This document shows positions 7,668-15,839 of a DNA stretch of 64,000 nt, piece by piece; within the stretch, counting starts at the first letter, position 1, and the number at the start of each line of letters is the position of its first letter. The position numbers and the translations under genes were made by a program. The stretch is from Falsiroseomonas bella. GTDB taxonomy: Bacteria; Pseudomonadota; Alphaproteobacteria; Acetobacterales; Acetobacteraceae. The stretch spans positions 62,001 through 126,000 of the forward strand of contig NZ_QGNA01000001.1 in the NCBI RefSeq assembly GCF_003173615.1, written 5' to 3'. Below the pieces are notes generated by a model. It was not told where the DNA came from, ran no database searches, and was given only the letters and a program-made list of their open reading frames with translations.

Positions 7668-9140
7668 TCAGCCCTCCTCCATCGTCTCCGCGACGAGGCG
7701 ATCCAGCAGCCTTACGCCGAAGGCCGTCGCGCCCTTCGGCACCGTCGCCGCATCCTTGCTGCTCCAGGCCGTGCCGGCGATGTCGAGATGCGCCCAGGGC
7801 TTGCCGTTGGTGAAGCGCTGCAGGAACTGCGCCGCTGTGATCGAGCCGCCGGGACGCCCGCCGACATTCTTCATGTCCGCGATGTCGGACTTGATCTGCT
7901 TGTCGTAGGCATCGGCCAGCGGCATGCGCCAGCACTTCTCGCCCACCGCCGCGCCGGCCGCGATCACCTGCTGCGCCAGCGTCTCGTCGTTGCTGAACAG
8001 GCCCGCATGCTCGTGGCCGAGCGCGATGATGATCGCGCCGGTGAGCGTGGCGAGATCCACCATGCCGCGCGGGTCGAAGCGGTCCTGGCAGTACCACATG
8101 ACATCGGCGAGTACGAGGCGGCCTTCCGCATCGGTGTTGATCACCTCCACCGTCTGGCCCGAGGCGGTCTTCACCACGTCGCCCGGCCGCTGCGCCGTGC
8201 CGGAGGGCATGTTCTCCACCAGCCCGACCAGTCCCACCACATCGGCCTTCGCCTTGCGTCCGGCGAGCGCGGCCATCGCGCCGACCACCGCGCCGGCCCC
8301 GGCCATGTCCCACTTCATGTCCTCCATCCCGCCGGCGGGCTTGATGGAGATGCCGCCGGTGTCGAAGGTCACGCCCTTGCCGATCAGCGCCAGCGGCTTC
8401 TGCTTCTTCCCGCGCGGCGCGCCCTTCCACTGCATCACCACCATGCGGGCCTCATGCGCCGAGCCCTGCGCCACGCCGAGCATCGCGCCGAAGCCGAGCC
8501 GCTTCAGCTCCTTCGGCCCCATCACCTCGACCTCGACGCCGAGGCGCTCCAGGCCCTTGCAGCGCTCGGCGAATTCGACCGGGTGCAGCACGTTGGGCGG
8601 CTCGCTCACCAGCTCGCGCGCCAGGAAGACGCCGTCGGCGACGGCGCGCAGCGGCGCGAAGGCGGATTTCGAAGCGGCCGCGTTGCCCGTCGCGATGGCC
8701 AGGCGCTCGAGCTTCGGCTTGTCCTCCTCCTTCTCCTTGGTGCGGTAGCGGTCGAAGCGCCAGGCGCGCAGCACGGCGCCGAAGCCGAGTTGCGCGGCCA
8801 GCGCGGGGTCCAGCGCCTCGGCGGCCACCGTCGCCTCGCGCTCCTGCGCGACGGCGGGCGCGATGGCGCCGCCGGCGGCTTCCGCCGCCTCCGCCGAGAG
8901 CTCCGCCGCCTTGCCGAGGCCGACCGCGACCACGCGGGTCCAGGGGCCGAGGCCGTAGAGCGTCGTCGCGTGGCCCTTGCGGCCCTTGAAGCCGGCGGCT
9001 TCCAGCGCGCGGGAGAGCAGGCCGCCGCTGGCGTCCTCGGCCTCGCGGGCCAGGCCGGCGGGCGGATCGCCTTCGGTCATGCAGAGCACCAGCGCCCCGC
9101 CGCGGGGCAGGGCAGGCTTCACGAAGGCGATGTCGGGCAT
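7668..9140 (-). CDS. pepA: leucyl aminopeptidase (cytosol aminopeptidase, M17)
   Basis: 490 residues, typical length for PepA. The C-terminal catalytic domain carries the full residue set at family spacing: Lys255, Asp260, Lys267, Asp278, Asp337, Glu339 and Arg341, with INTDAEGRLVL as signature. It releases N-terminal amino acids in the cytoplasm; E. coli PepA also acts in site-specific recombination and as a repressor, which cannot be inferred here. First gene of the minus-strand run pepA, second M17 gene, vapB, vapC, holC. The 112-bp gap to cysQ, transcribed divergently, probably holds both promoters. Confidence 0.95.
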   Translation of the reverse strand: MPDIAFVKPALPRGGALVLCMTEGDPPAGLAREAEDASGGLLSRALEAAGFKGRKGHATTLYGLGPWTRVVAVGLGKAAELSAEAAEAAGGAIAPAVAQEREATVAAEALDPALAAQLGFGAVLRAWRFDRYRTKEKEEDKPKLERLAIATGNAAASKSAFAPLRAVADGVFLARELVSEPPNVLHPVEFAERCKGLERLGVEVEVMGPKELKRLGFGAMLGVAQGSAHEARMVVMQWKGAPRGKKQKPLALIGKGVTFDTGGISIKPAGGMEDMKWDMAGAGAVVGAMAALAGRKAKADVVGLVGLVENMPSGTAQRPGDVVKTASGQTVEVINTDAEGRLVLADVMWYCQDRFDPRGMVDLATLTGAIIIALGHEHAGLFSNDETLAQQVIAAGAAVGEKCWRMPLADAYDKQIKSDIADMKNVGGRPGGSITAAQFLQRFTNGKPWAHLDIAGTAWSSKDAATVPKGATAFGVRLLDRLVAETMEEG

Positions 9141-9252
9141 GCGCGGGCGATTCCGTGTCTTTCGTCTGGCGGGAGCCTACCACCGGGCGCGGCGGTCCGG
9201 GCAAGCCGGCGCGGCTTGGCGCCACGTCCCGCGGCAGGTAAGGCGCCCTCCC

Positions 9253-10014
9253 ATGGATGACAGGGCGCTCCTCGAGCTCGCCGCGGATTTCGCGCGACGG
9301 GCGGCCGAGGCCATCATGGCGGTGCGCGAAGGGGGCTTCGCGGTGGAGCGCAAGCGGGACTTCTCGCCCGTGACCGCCGCCGACCGGATCGCCGAGGCGC
9401 TGATCGTGGAAGGCCTGCGGGAGGCGGCGCCCGGCATCCCCGTGGTGGCCGAGGAGGAGGTGGAGGCCGGGCATGTCGCCACGCTCGGCGACCGCTTCTG
9501 GCTGGTGGACCCGCTGGACGGCACCCGCGAATTCGCCGAGGGCACCGACAGCTTCGCGGTGTGCATCGGCCTGGTGGCCGGGGGCCGGCCGCTGCTCGGC
9601 GCCGTCGCCCTGCCTGCCACCGGCGAGCTTTTTGGCGGCATTGTCGGCGCCGGTGCGTGGAAGAAGCGGGGCGGCGAACGCGAAAAAATCGCGGCACGGC
9701 GCGTGCCGGCGGAGGGGCCGGTGGTGATGGCCAGCCGCCACTACGCGAAGGATTCCCGCATCGCGGATTTCGCTCGGGCGCAGCGCGCGCAACGCATCGT
9801 GAACATCGGCTCGGCCGAGAAATTCTGCCGGCTGGCGGAGGGCAGCGCCGATCTCTATCCGCGCTTCGGCCCGACCATGGAATGGGACACCGCCGCCGCC
9901 GAGGCCGTGCTGCGCGCCGCGGGCGGCGAGGTGGCGGAGTGGGACGGCACGCCGATGCGCTACGGCAAGCCCGGCTGGCGAAACCCGCCCTTCCTGGCGC
10001 GGGGCGCCGCGTGA
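9253..10014 (+). CDS. cysQ: 3'(2'),5'-bisphosphate nucleotidase, inositol monophosphatase family
   Basis: 253 residues from the ATG at 9253; the frame is open further upstream but that part overlaps the divergent pepA start and lacks homology. Li-sensitive phosphatase signatures are clear: metal-binding EE near 67-69, WLVDPLDGTREF at 83-94 and EWDTAAAEAVL near the C-terminus. CysQ hydrolyses PAP, the by-product of sulfate assimilation, to AMP. The stop overlaps the next gene's start as GTGA, so the two are translationally coupled. Confidence 0.92.
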   Translation: MDDRALLELAADFARRAAEAIMAVREGGFAVERKRDFSPVTAADRIAEALIVEGLREAAPGIPVVAEEEVEAGHVATLGDRFWLVDPLDGTREFAEGTDSFAVCIGLVAGGRPLLGAVALPATGELFGGIVGAGAWKKRGGEREKIAARRVPAEGPVVMASRHYAKDSRIADFARAQRAQRIVNIGSAEKFCRLAEGSADLYPRFGPTMEWDTAAAEAVLRAAGGEVAEWDGTPMRYGKPGWRNPPFLARGAA

Positions 10015-10985
10015 CGCGCGTGATCACCGATGTCGCGGAGGCCGCCGCGCTGCTCCGCGCCGGCGAACTCGTCGCCTTCCCGACCGAGACGGTCTACGGG
10101 CTCGGCGCCGATGCGCTGGATGGCCGCGCCGTCGCCGCCATCTTCGAGGCCAAGGGCCGCCCCCACTTCAACCCGCTCATCTGTCATTTTTGGACGGCTG
10201 AAGCGGCCTTCGACACCGAGGTCGTCGCGGATGAGCGGGCGCGGGAGCTGGCGCGGCTGTTCTGGCCGGGGCCGCTGACGCTGGTGCTGCCGCGGCGCGA
10301 GACCTGCCGGGTGGACCTGCTTGCCGGCGCCGGGCTCGACACGCTGGCGGTGCGGGTGCCGGACCATCCGCTGGCGCTCGAATTGCTGCGCCAGGTGGGT
10401 AGGCCTGTCGCCGCGCCCTCGGCCAACCGCTCGGGCGGCGTCAGCCCGACCACGGCCGCGCATGTGCTGGAAAGCCTCGGCGGGCGGATCGCCGCGGTGC
10501 TGGATGGCGGGCCCTGCGCCGTCGGCGTGGAGAGCAGCGTGCTCGACCTCTCGGGCGGCGGCGCGGTGCTGCTGCGCCCCGGCGGCGTGCCGGTGGAGGC
10601 GATCGAGGCCGCCATCGGGCGGGTCGGGCGGCCCCTGCCCCCGGAAGCGGCGGCGGCGACGCGCAGCCTGCGCAGCCCGGGGATGCTGCTGTCCCACTAC
10701 GCGCCGTCGCTGCCCGTGCGGCTCGATGCGACTGAAGTCGGGCCGGAGGAGGCGCTGCTCGCCTTCGGGCCGGCGCCGCTGCCGGGCGCGGGCGCGGTCT
10801 GGAACCTCTCGCCCGGTGGCGATCTGCGCGAGGCCGCCGCGCGGCTCTTCGCCGGGTTGCGCTGGCTGGATGCGGAGGGGCGCCGCCTCGGTCTCGTGCG
10901 CATCGCCGCGATGGCGGTGCCGCAGGCGGGGCTGGGCGCCGCGATCAACGACCGGCTGGCACGCGCCGCGGCGCCGCGGGGGTAA
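10011..10985 (+). CDS. L-threonylcarbamoyladenylate synthase (Sua5/YrdC family)
   Basis: 324 residues, GTG start overlapping the cysQ stop. The N-terminal YrdC domain (about 1-200) has the nucleotide-binding motifs AFPTETVYGLG, KGRPHFNPLI and PSANRSGGVSPT; the C-terminal about 120 residues form the Sua5-type extension. The enzyme makes threonylcarbamoyl-AMP from threonine, bicarbonate and ATP for t6A37 modification of tRNAs reading ANN codons. The long form corresponds to Sua5 rather than the short TsaC. Confidence 0.93.
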   Translation: MTRVITDVAEAAALLRAGELVAFPTETVYGLGADALDGRAVAAIFEAKGRPHFNPLICHFWTAEAAFDTEVVADERARELARLFWPGPLTLVLPRRETCRVDLLAGAGLDTLAVRVPDHPLALELLRQVGRPVAAPSANRSGGVSPTTAAHVLESLGGRIAAVLDGGPCAVGVESSVLDLSGGGAVLLRPGGVPVEAIEAAIGRVGRPLPPEAAAATRSLRSPGMLLSHYAPSLPVRLDATEVGPEEALLAFGPAPLPGAGAVWNLSPGGDLREAAARLFAGLRWLDAEGRRLGLVRIAAMAVPQAGLGAAINDRLARAAAPRG

Positions 10986-10994
10986 TCCGCGATT

Positions 10995-11008
10995 TCACGC
11001 GTTCGTGA
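10995..11008. promoter_or_regulatory. small inverted repeat upstream of the GDSL esterase gene
   Basis: TCACG-CGTT-CGTGA lies 57 bases before the ATG at 11065 and 10 bases after the sua5 stop. It could be an operator for the esterase gene or a weak hairpin; no promoter hexamers are obvious. Confidence 0.25.
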
Positions 11009-11064
11009 GCTTGCGGGGCGCGTTCGGCTGCGGAACTCTCCGCCTCAACCTGTGGGGGAATGAC

Positions 11065-12114
11065 ATGCTGCGCCGAGTCCTGCCGCGCCTTGCGGCACTT
11101 GCCCTGATCGCCGCCGCGCCGCTGGCGGCGCGCCCTGCCGAGGCCGGCTATGCGGGCCTCTACGCCTTCGGCGACAGCCTGACCGACCGCGGCAACCTGT
11201 TCATCGCGACGGGCGGCGCCGCGCCCGTCCCGCCCTATGTCGCGGGGCAGCTCAGCAACGGCAACACCTGGGTCGAGTCCTTCTCGCAACGGCTCGGCAC
11301 CGGCCCGACCGCGCCCTCCTTGCTCGGCGGGGGCGTCTTCGCCTATGCGCTCGGGCGCGCCGATACGGCTCCGGCCCCCCCGCCGCTGCCGCCGGCTGCC
11401 GGCGCGCAGATCAACCTGCCCGGCCAGGTCGGCGCCTTCCTCGCCGCAGCCGGCGGCACCGCGCCGGCCGATGCGCTCTACGCCGTCTGGGCCGGGTCCA
11501 ACGACATGCTCCAGACGCTGGCGGATGCGAGCCTGATCGCCGATCCGGTCGCGCGCGCGCTGTTCATCAACAACGCCATCGCCACCTCCGTCTCCTCGCT
11601 GATCGGGCAGATGCAGGCGCTGGAGGCGGCGGGCGCGGAGCACTTCCTGGTGCTCAACCTGCCCGATCTCGGCAAGATCCCGCGGCTGAACGGCGACCCG
11701 ATGAGCAGCGCCGCCGGCACCGGCATCGCCGCCGCCTTCAATGCCGCGCTGGCGAACGGGCTGGCCGCCTTCGACGCGCTGCCCGGCGTGCGGGTGTTCG
11801 GCGTGGACACCTTCGCCCTGATCAACCGCGCCGTGGCGGCGCCGGCGGCCTTCGGGCTGACCAACGTCACCGATGCCTGCCTGGAGGGCGGGCCGGTGAA
11901 CTACACCACGACCATCCCCGCGAACCTTGTCTGCACGCCCGCGCAGTTGACCACCTCGCTGTTCTTCGACGACCTGCATCCCTCGGCCGCGACGCATGTG
12001 CTGATCGCCAATGCGGCCCTGGCCGCGGTGCCGGCGCCGGGCGCGGCGGGGCTGCTGCTGGTCGCGCTCGGCGGCTTGGTGGTGGTGCGCCGGCGCGCCG
12101 CCGCGGGGGCTTGA
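11065..12114 (+). CDS. SGNH/GDSL-family esterase with PEP-CTERM-like C-terminal tail
   Basis: 349 residues from the ATG at 11065 with GGGGGAA just upstream. Signal peptide at 1-27 (ALALIAAAPLAARPAEA). SGNH blocks: FGDSLTDRGN with nucleophile Ser38, VWAGSNDM with block-III Asn, and FFDDLHPSAATHVLIA supplying the Asp-x-x-His pair. The C-terminus has a VPAPG-type start, a glycine/leucine-rich transmembrane helix and an RRR stop, the layout of an exosortase sorting signal although the usual VPEP core reads VPAP. Probably an exported lipase or esterase transiently anchored in the inner membrane. No exosortase gene is in view. Confidence 0.9.
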   Translation: MLRRVLPRLAALALIAAAPLAARPAEAGYAGLYAFGDSLTDRGNLFIATGGAAPVPPYVAGQLSNGNTWVESFSQRLGTGPTAPSLLGGGVFAYALGRADTAPAPPPLPPAAGAQINLPGQVGAFLAAAGGTAPADALYAVWAGSNDMLQTLADASLIADPVARALFINNAIATSVSSLIGQMQALEAAGAEHFLVLNLPDLGKIPRLNGDPMSSAAGTGIAAAFNAALANGLAAFDALPGVRVFGVDTFALINRAVAAPAAFGLTNVTDACLEGGPVNYTTTIPANLVCTPAQLTTSLFFDDLHPSAATHVLIANAALAAVPAPGAAGLLLVALGGLVVVRRRAAAGA

Positions 12115-12145
12115 TCGGCCGGGCGGCAGGCGCTCCGTTCGGGGG

Positions 12146-12715
12146 ATGCCGCCCGACACCGCGCCGCGCCCCAGCCTCACGAAGCTCTTCGTCACCTATC
12201 TCCGCATCGGCCTGATCGGCTTCGGCGGGGTCAATGCCTGGGCCCGCCGGGTGATCGTGGAGGAGGAGCGCTGGCTGTCCGAGCAGGACTATGCCGAGGT
12301 GCTCGGCCTCGCCCAGGCGCTGCCCGGCCCGAACGCGCTGAATGTCGCGATCCAGCTCGGCGAGCGCTGGCACGGCGCGCGCGGGGCGCTGCTGGCCTCG
12401 CTCGGCCTGTTCGGCGGGCCGATGGCGGTGCTGGTGCTGATGGCCTGGGCGCATGACCGCTGGGGGGAGTTGCCGCTGGTCAAGGCGGTGCTGGCCGGCA
12501 CCGCGGCGGCGGCGGCGGGGATGGTGATCGGCACCGCGCTGAAAATGGCGCAGAACCTGCGCCCGGCGCCGCCGATCCTCGCCGTCGGCCTCGCCGCGCT
12601 GGTAGGCGCCGCGCTGTTGCGCCTGCCGCTGCCGGTCATCGTGCTCGGCCTCGCCCCTTTCGGGATCGCCGCCGCCTGGTGGACGGGGCGCCAGCCGGCG
12701 AAGCCCGGCCGGTGA
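12146..12715 (+). CDS. chrA: chromate transporter, N-terminal-half subunit
   Basis: 189-residue short-chain CHR protein starting at the ATG at 12146. It has the CHR motifs FGGVNAW near the start and ALPGPNALNVA, with about five hydrophobic segments. Short-chain CHR proteins work as pairs of homologous half-transporters encoded in tandem; the partner begins at the overlapping GTGA. The family includes proven chromate efflux proteins, but members may move other oxyanions, so substrate is inferred from family only. Confidence 0.87.
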   Translation: MPPDTAPRPSLTKLFVTYLRIGLIGFGGVNAWARRVIVEEERWLSEQDYAEVLGLAQALPGPNALNVAIQLGERWHGARGALLASLGLFGGPMAVLVLMAWAHDRWGELPLVKAVLAGTAAAAAGMVIGTALKMAQNLRPAPPILAVGLAALVGAALLRLPLPVIVLGLAPFGIAAAWWTGRQPAKPGR

Positions 12716-13242
12716 GCGGGGACGAGGACGTCCTCTGGCAACTCGCCTGGGGGTTCATGGCAATCTCCCTGATCGCCGTGGGCGGCGGCATCGCCGTGGT
12801 GCCGGAGATGCACCGCCTGGTGGTCGAGGTGCATGGCTGGATGAGCGATGCGCGCTTCGCCCAGCTCTTCGCCCTGGCGCAGGCCGCGCCGGGGCCGAAT
12901 GTGCTGGTGGTCGGGCTGATCGGCTGGCAGGTGGCGGGGCTGGTCGGGATGCTGGTCGCGACCGCGGCCATGACGGTGCCGGCCAGCGTGCTCGCCTTCG
13001 GCTTCTCCCGCCTGCGCACGCGACTGCGCGGCAATGCGAAGCTGCGCCTGGTGGAACGCGGGCTGGTGCCGATCGCGGTCGGGTTGATCCTGGCCGCCGG
13101 CATCCTGCTCGGCATCACCGCCGCCACGGGCTGGGTGGCTGTGGCGCTGACCATCGGCTCAACCCTCTTCGTCTGGCGGAGCGACCGCAGCCCGCTCTGG
13201 GTGCTCGGGGCGGGGGCGGTGGCGGGCGCGCTTTTCCTGTAG
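12712..13242 (+). CDS. chromate transporter, C-terminal-half subunit
   Basis: 176 residues from a GTG whose TGA overlap with the preceding gene indicates translational coupling; an in-frame start at 12679 would overlap the first gene more deeply. It repeats the CHR motifs (VGGGIAVVPEMHR; AAPGPNVLVVGLIG) and has about five membrane segments. It is homologous to its neighbour and expected to form an antiparallel heterodimer with it. FAD-dehydrogenase gene follows after 10 bases. Confidence 0.87.
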   Translation: MSGDEDVLWQLAWGFMAISLIAVGGGIAVVPEMHRLVVEVHGWMSDARFAQLFALAQAAPGPNVLVVGLIGWQVAGLVGMLVATAAMTVPASVLAFGFSRLRTRLRGNAKLRLVERGLVPIAVGLILAAGILLGITAATGWVAVALTIGSTLFVWRSDRSPLWVLGAGAVAGALFL

Positions 13243-13252
13243 AAGGGCGGCC

Positions 13253-14677
13253 ATGCCGGATTCCACGCCTTCGCGCATCCTCGACGAGCTTGCCGCCATC
13301 CTCGGCCCGCGCGGCCTGCTGACCGAGCCCGCGGACATCGCGCCGCATCTTTCGGACTGGCGCGCGCTCTATCGCGGCGCGGCCTTCGCCGTGGCGCGCC
13401 CCGCCTCCACCGAGGAAGTCGCCGCCGTGGTCCGGCTCTGCGCGGCGGCGGGCGTGCCGATCACGCCGCAGGGCGGCAACACCTCCATGGTCGGCGGCGC
13501 CACGCCGGACGAGAGCGGGCGGCACCTGGTGCTGTCGCTGGCGCGCGTGAACCGCATCCGCGCGCTCGATCCGCTCGACATGACCATGACGGCCGAGGCC
13601 GGCGTGGTGCTGAAGGCCGCGCAGGACGCGGCGGCCGAGGCCGGCTGCCTGTTCCCCCTCAGCCTCGGCGCCGAGGGCTCGGCCACGATCGGGGGCGTGC
13701 TCTCCACCAATGCGGGCGGCAACACCACCGTGCGCTACGGCAATGCGCGCGAATTGATGCTGGGGCTGGAGGCCGTGCTGCCCGACGGCAGCATCTGGAA
13801 CGGGCTCCGGCGGCTGCGCAAGGACAACACCGGCTATGCGCTGCGCCACCTGCTGGTGGGGGCGGAGGGCACGCTCGGCATCGTGACCGCGGCGGTGCTG
13901 CGCCTGTTCCCCCGCGCGCGCGACACGGCGCTGGCCTTCTGCGCGGTGGCGGACGAGGACGCGGCGCTCGCCCTGTTCCGTCGCTTCCGCGACCGCGACG
14001 AGAGCGCGGTGCGCGCCTTCGAATACATGTCCGGCACCGGCGTCGACTTTTGCACGTCGCACATCGAGGGCGTGACGCTGCCGCTGGAAGCGCGCGCGGA
14101 TCACTACGTGCTGGTGGACCTGGCATCGCCCCGGCCCGACGCGCAGCTGCGCGAGATGGCGGAATCCGTGCTGTTCGAGGCGATGCAGGCGGAGGAGGTG
14201 ACGGACGCCGCGATCGCCGCCAACGAGGCGCAGGCCCAGAAGATCTGGCGCATCCGCGAGGAACACCCCGAGGCGCAGAAGCGCGAGGGGGCGAGCGTGA
14301 AGAACGACGTCTCCGTGCCCGTCTCGAAGGTGCCGGAGATGATCCGCCGCTGCTCCGCGGCGCTGCGGGAGCTGATCCCGGGCAGCCGGCCGGTGCCCTT
14401 CGGGCATATCGGCGACGGCAACATCCACATGAACCTGGAGCAGCCGGAGGGCATGGACCCGGCCGCCTTCCTCGCGCGCAGCCACGACATCATGGATTGC
14501 GTGAACGCGGTGGTGCGCGACCTCGGCGGCTCCTTCAGCGCCGAGCACGGGATCGGCCGGCTCAAGACCGACATGATGGAGGATTGGCGCGGCGGGGCGG
14601 AACTCGCCGCCATGCGCGCCATCAAGGCGGCGCTCGATCCGCAGGGCCTCATGAATCCGGGGAAGGTGCTGCCCTGA
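13253..14677 (+). CDS. FAD-binding oxidoreductase, D-2-hydroxyglutarate/D-lactate dehydrogenase-like
   Basis: 474 residues. FAD_binding_4 (PCMH-type) domain at about 35-215 with PITPQGGNTSMVGGA and GSATIGGVLSTNAGG; FAD-oxidase C-terminal domain thereafter with PFGHIGDGNIHMN and SAEHGIGRLK. These are hallmarks of the GlcD/D2HGDH group, which oxidises D-2-hydroxyacids to ketoacids and passes electrons to a carrier. No GlcE/GlcF partner is adjacent, so it probably works as a single-subunit enzyme. Substrate not determinable from sequence alone. Confidence 0.88.
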   Translation: MPDSTPSRILDELAAILGPRGLLTEPADIAPHLSDWRALYRGAAFAVARPASTEEVAAVVRLCAAAGVPITPQGGNTSMVGGATPDESGRHLVLSLARVNRIRALDPLDMTMTAEAGVVLKAAQDAAAEAGCLFPLSLGAEGSATIGGVLSTNAGGNTTVRYGNARELMLGLEAVLPDGSIWNGLRRLRKDNTGYALRHLLVGAEGTLGIVTAAVLRLFPRARDTALAFCAVADEDAALALFRRFRDRDESAVRAFEYMSGTGVDFCTSHIEGVTLPLEARADHYVLVDLASPRPDAQLREMAESVLFEAMQAEEVTDAAIAANEAQAQKIWRIREEHPEAQKREGASVKNDVSVPVSKVPEMIRRCSAALRELIPGSRPVPFGHIGDGNIHMNLEQPEGMDPAAFLARSHDIMDCVNAVVRDLGGSFSAEHGIGRLKTDMMEDWRGGAELAAMRAIKAALDPQGLMNPGKVLP

Positions 14678-14704
14678 CCGGCCGGGGGTGGTAGGGATGG
14701 GCGG

Positions 14705-15835
14705 ATGACCCGGATCGACCGCTACATCTTCCGCCAGCTCGCGGGCGGGCTGCTGGCCGTCACCGCGGGGCTTGCGGCGCTGGTGTGGCTTACGCAGTCG
14801 CTCCGCTTCATCGAGCTGGTGCTGGACCGCGGCCTGTCGCTGACGGTGTTCATCGAGCTCACCAGCCTGATGCTGCCGGGCTTCATCGCGGTGATCCTGC
14901 CGATCACCACCTTCGTCGTCGTGCTGTTCGTCTATGTGCGGATGAACAGCGACCGCGAGCTTGTCGTGATGCGCGCCGCCGGCCTCTCGCCGCTGCGGCT
15001 CGCGCGGCCGGCGATCAGCCTGGCGCTGATCTCGGTCGCGGTCGGCTACATGCTGAACATGTGGCTGGTGCCGCTGTCGCACGGCGCCTTCCGCATGTGG
15101 CAGTTCGAGATCCGCAACCAGATGGCCGCGATCCTGCTGCAGGAAGGCGTCTTCTCCTCGATCGGCAACGAGCTGACAGTCTATGCGCGCTCGCGCGAGC
15201 GCGACGGCACGCTGCGCGGCATCCTGGTGCACGACCAGCGCGAGCCCGGCGCGCCGGTGACGATCATCGCCGAGCAGGGGCGCATCACGACGACCCCGCT
15301 CGGGCCGCGCGTGCTGCTGATCAACGGCGTGCGCGAGCAGATGGAGGCGGGCCGTAACGGCCAGCCGCCGCGGCTCAACACCCTCTCCTTCGCCGAGAAC
15401 AGCGTGGACCTTGCCCGCGCCACGCGGCAGGAGGAGGTGCGCGCCCGCGATTCGCGCGAGCGCAGCATCCCCGAGCTGCTCGATCCCGACCCGGCCGAGG
15501 GCCTGCGGCCGCGCGACGTCGCCCGGTTCTACGGGGAGGCGCACCAGCGCATGTCGGCGCCGCTCACCGCGCTGTCCTATGCGCTGGTGGCGTTGGCCGT
15601 CGCGCTCACCGGGCAGTTCCGGCGGCATGGCGGCGGGCTGCGCCTCGCCGCGGGCATCGGCATCACCGTGGGGCTGCTTGCGCTCGGGCTGACCATCGGC
15701 AACCTGGCGACGCGCGAGAACGCCTTCGTCTGGTTGATCTGGGCGCATGCCCTGGTGCCCGGCATCGTTGCGCTGTGGTGGATGATCGGCGCGCCAGGCC
15801 TGCCGCGGCCGCGCCCGCGGCCGGCCTCGGCCTGA
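14705..15835 (+). CDS. lptF: LPS export ABC transporter permease
   Basis: 376 residues. Six membrane segments in the YjgP/YjgQ layout, three at the N-terminus (first at about 10-30), a periplasmic beta-jellyroll of about 150 residues, then three at the C-terminus. The opening RIDRYIFRQLAGG and the coupling segment NSDRELVVMRAAGLSP are typical of LptF. With LptG and the LptB ATPase it extracts LPS from the inner membrane. Starts the run lptF-lptG-lptD-surA-rsmA; 4 bases precede lptG. Confidence 0.93.
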   Translation: MTRIDRYIFRQLAGGLLAVTAGLAALVWLTQSLRFIELVLDRGLSLTVFIELTSLMLPGFIAVILPITTFVVVLFVYVRMNSDRELVVMRAAGLSPLRLARPAISLALISVAVGYMLNMWLVPLSHGAFRMWQFEIRNQMAAILLQEGVFSSIGNELTVYARSRERDGTLRGILVHDQREPGAPVTIIAEQGRITTTPLGPRVLLINGVREQMEAGRNGQPPRLNTLSFAENSVDLARATRQEEVRARDSRERSIPELLDPDPAEGLRPRDVARFYGEAHQRMSAPLTALSYALVALAVALTGQFRRHGGGLRLAAGIGITVGLLALGLTIGNLATRENAFVWLIWAHALVPGIVALWWMIGAPGLPRPRPRPASA

Positions 15836-15839
15836 CCGC

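Noticed and set aside
10321-11064. In-frame N-terminal extension of the GDSL esterase overlapping tsaC/sua5
   Set aside because: Overlaps a real gene and would bury the signal peptide that begins at the ATG at 11065.
12146-13242. Chromate transporter seen as one gene broken by a frameshift
   Set aside because: The GTGA overlap and complete half-length motifs in each ORF fit the known short-chain paired CHR transporters.
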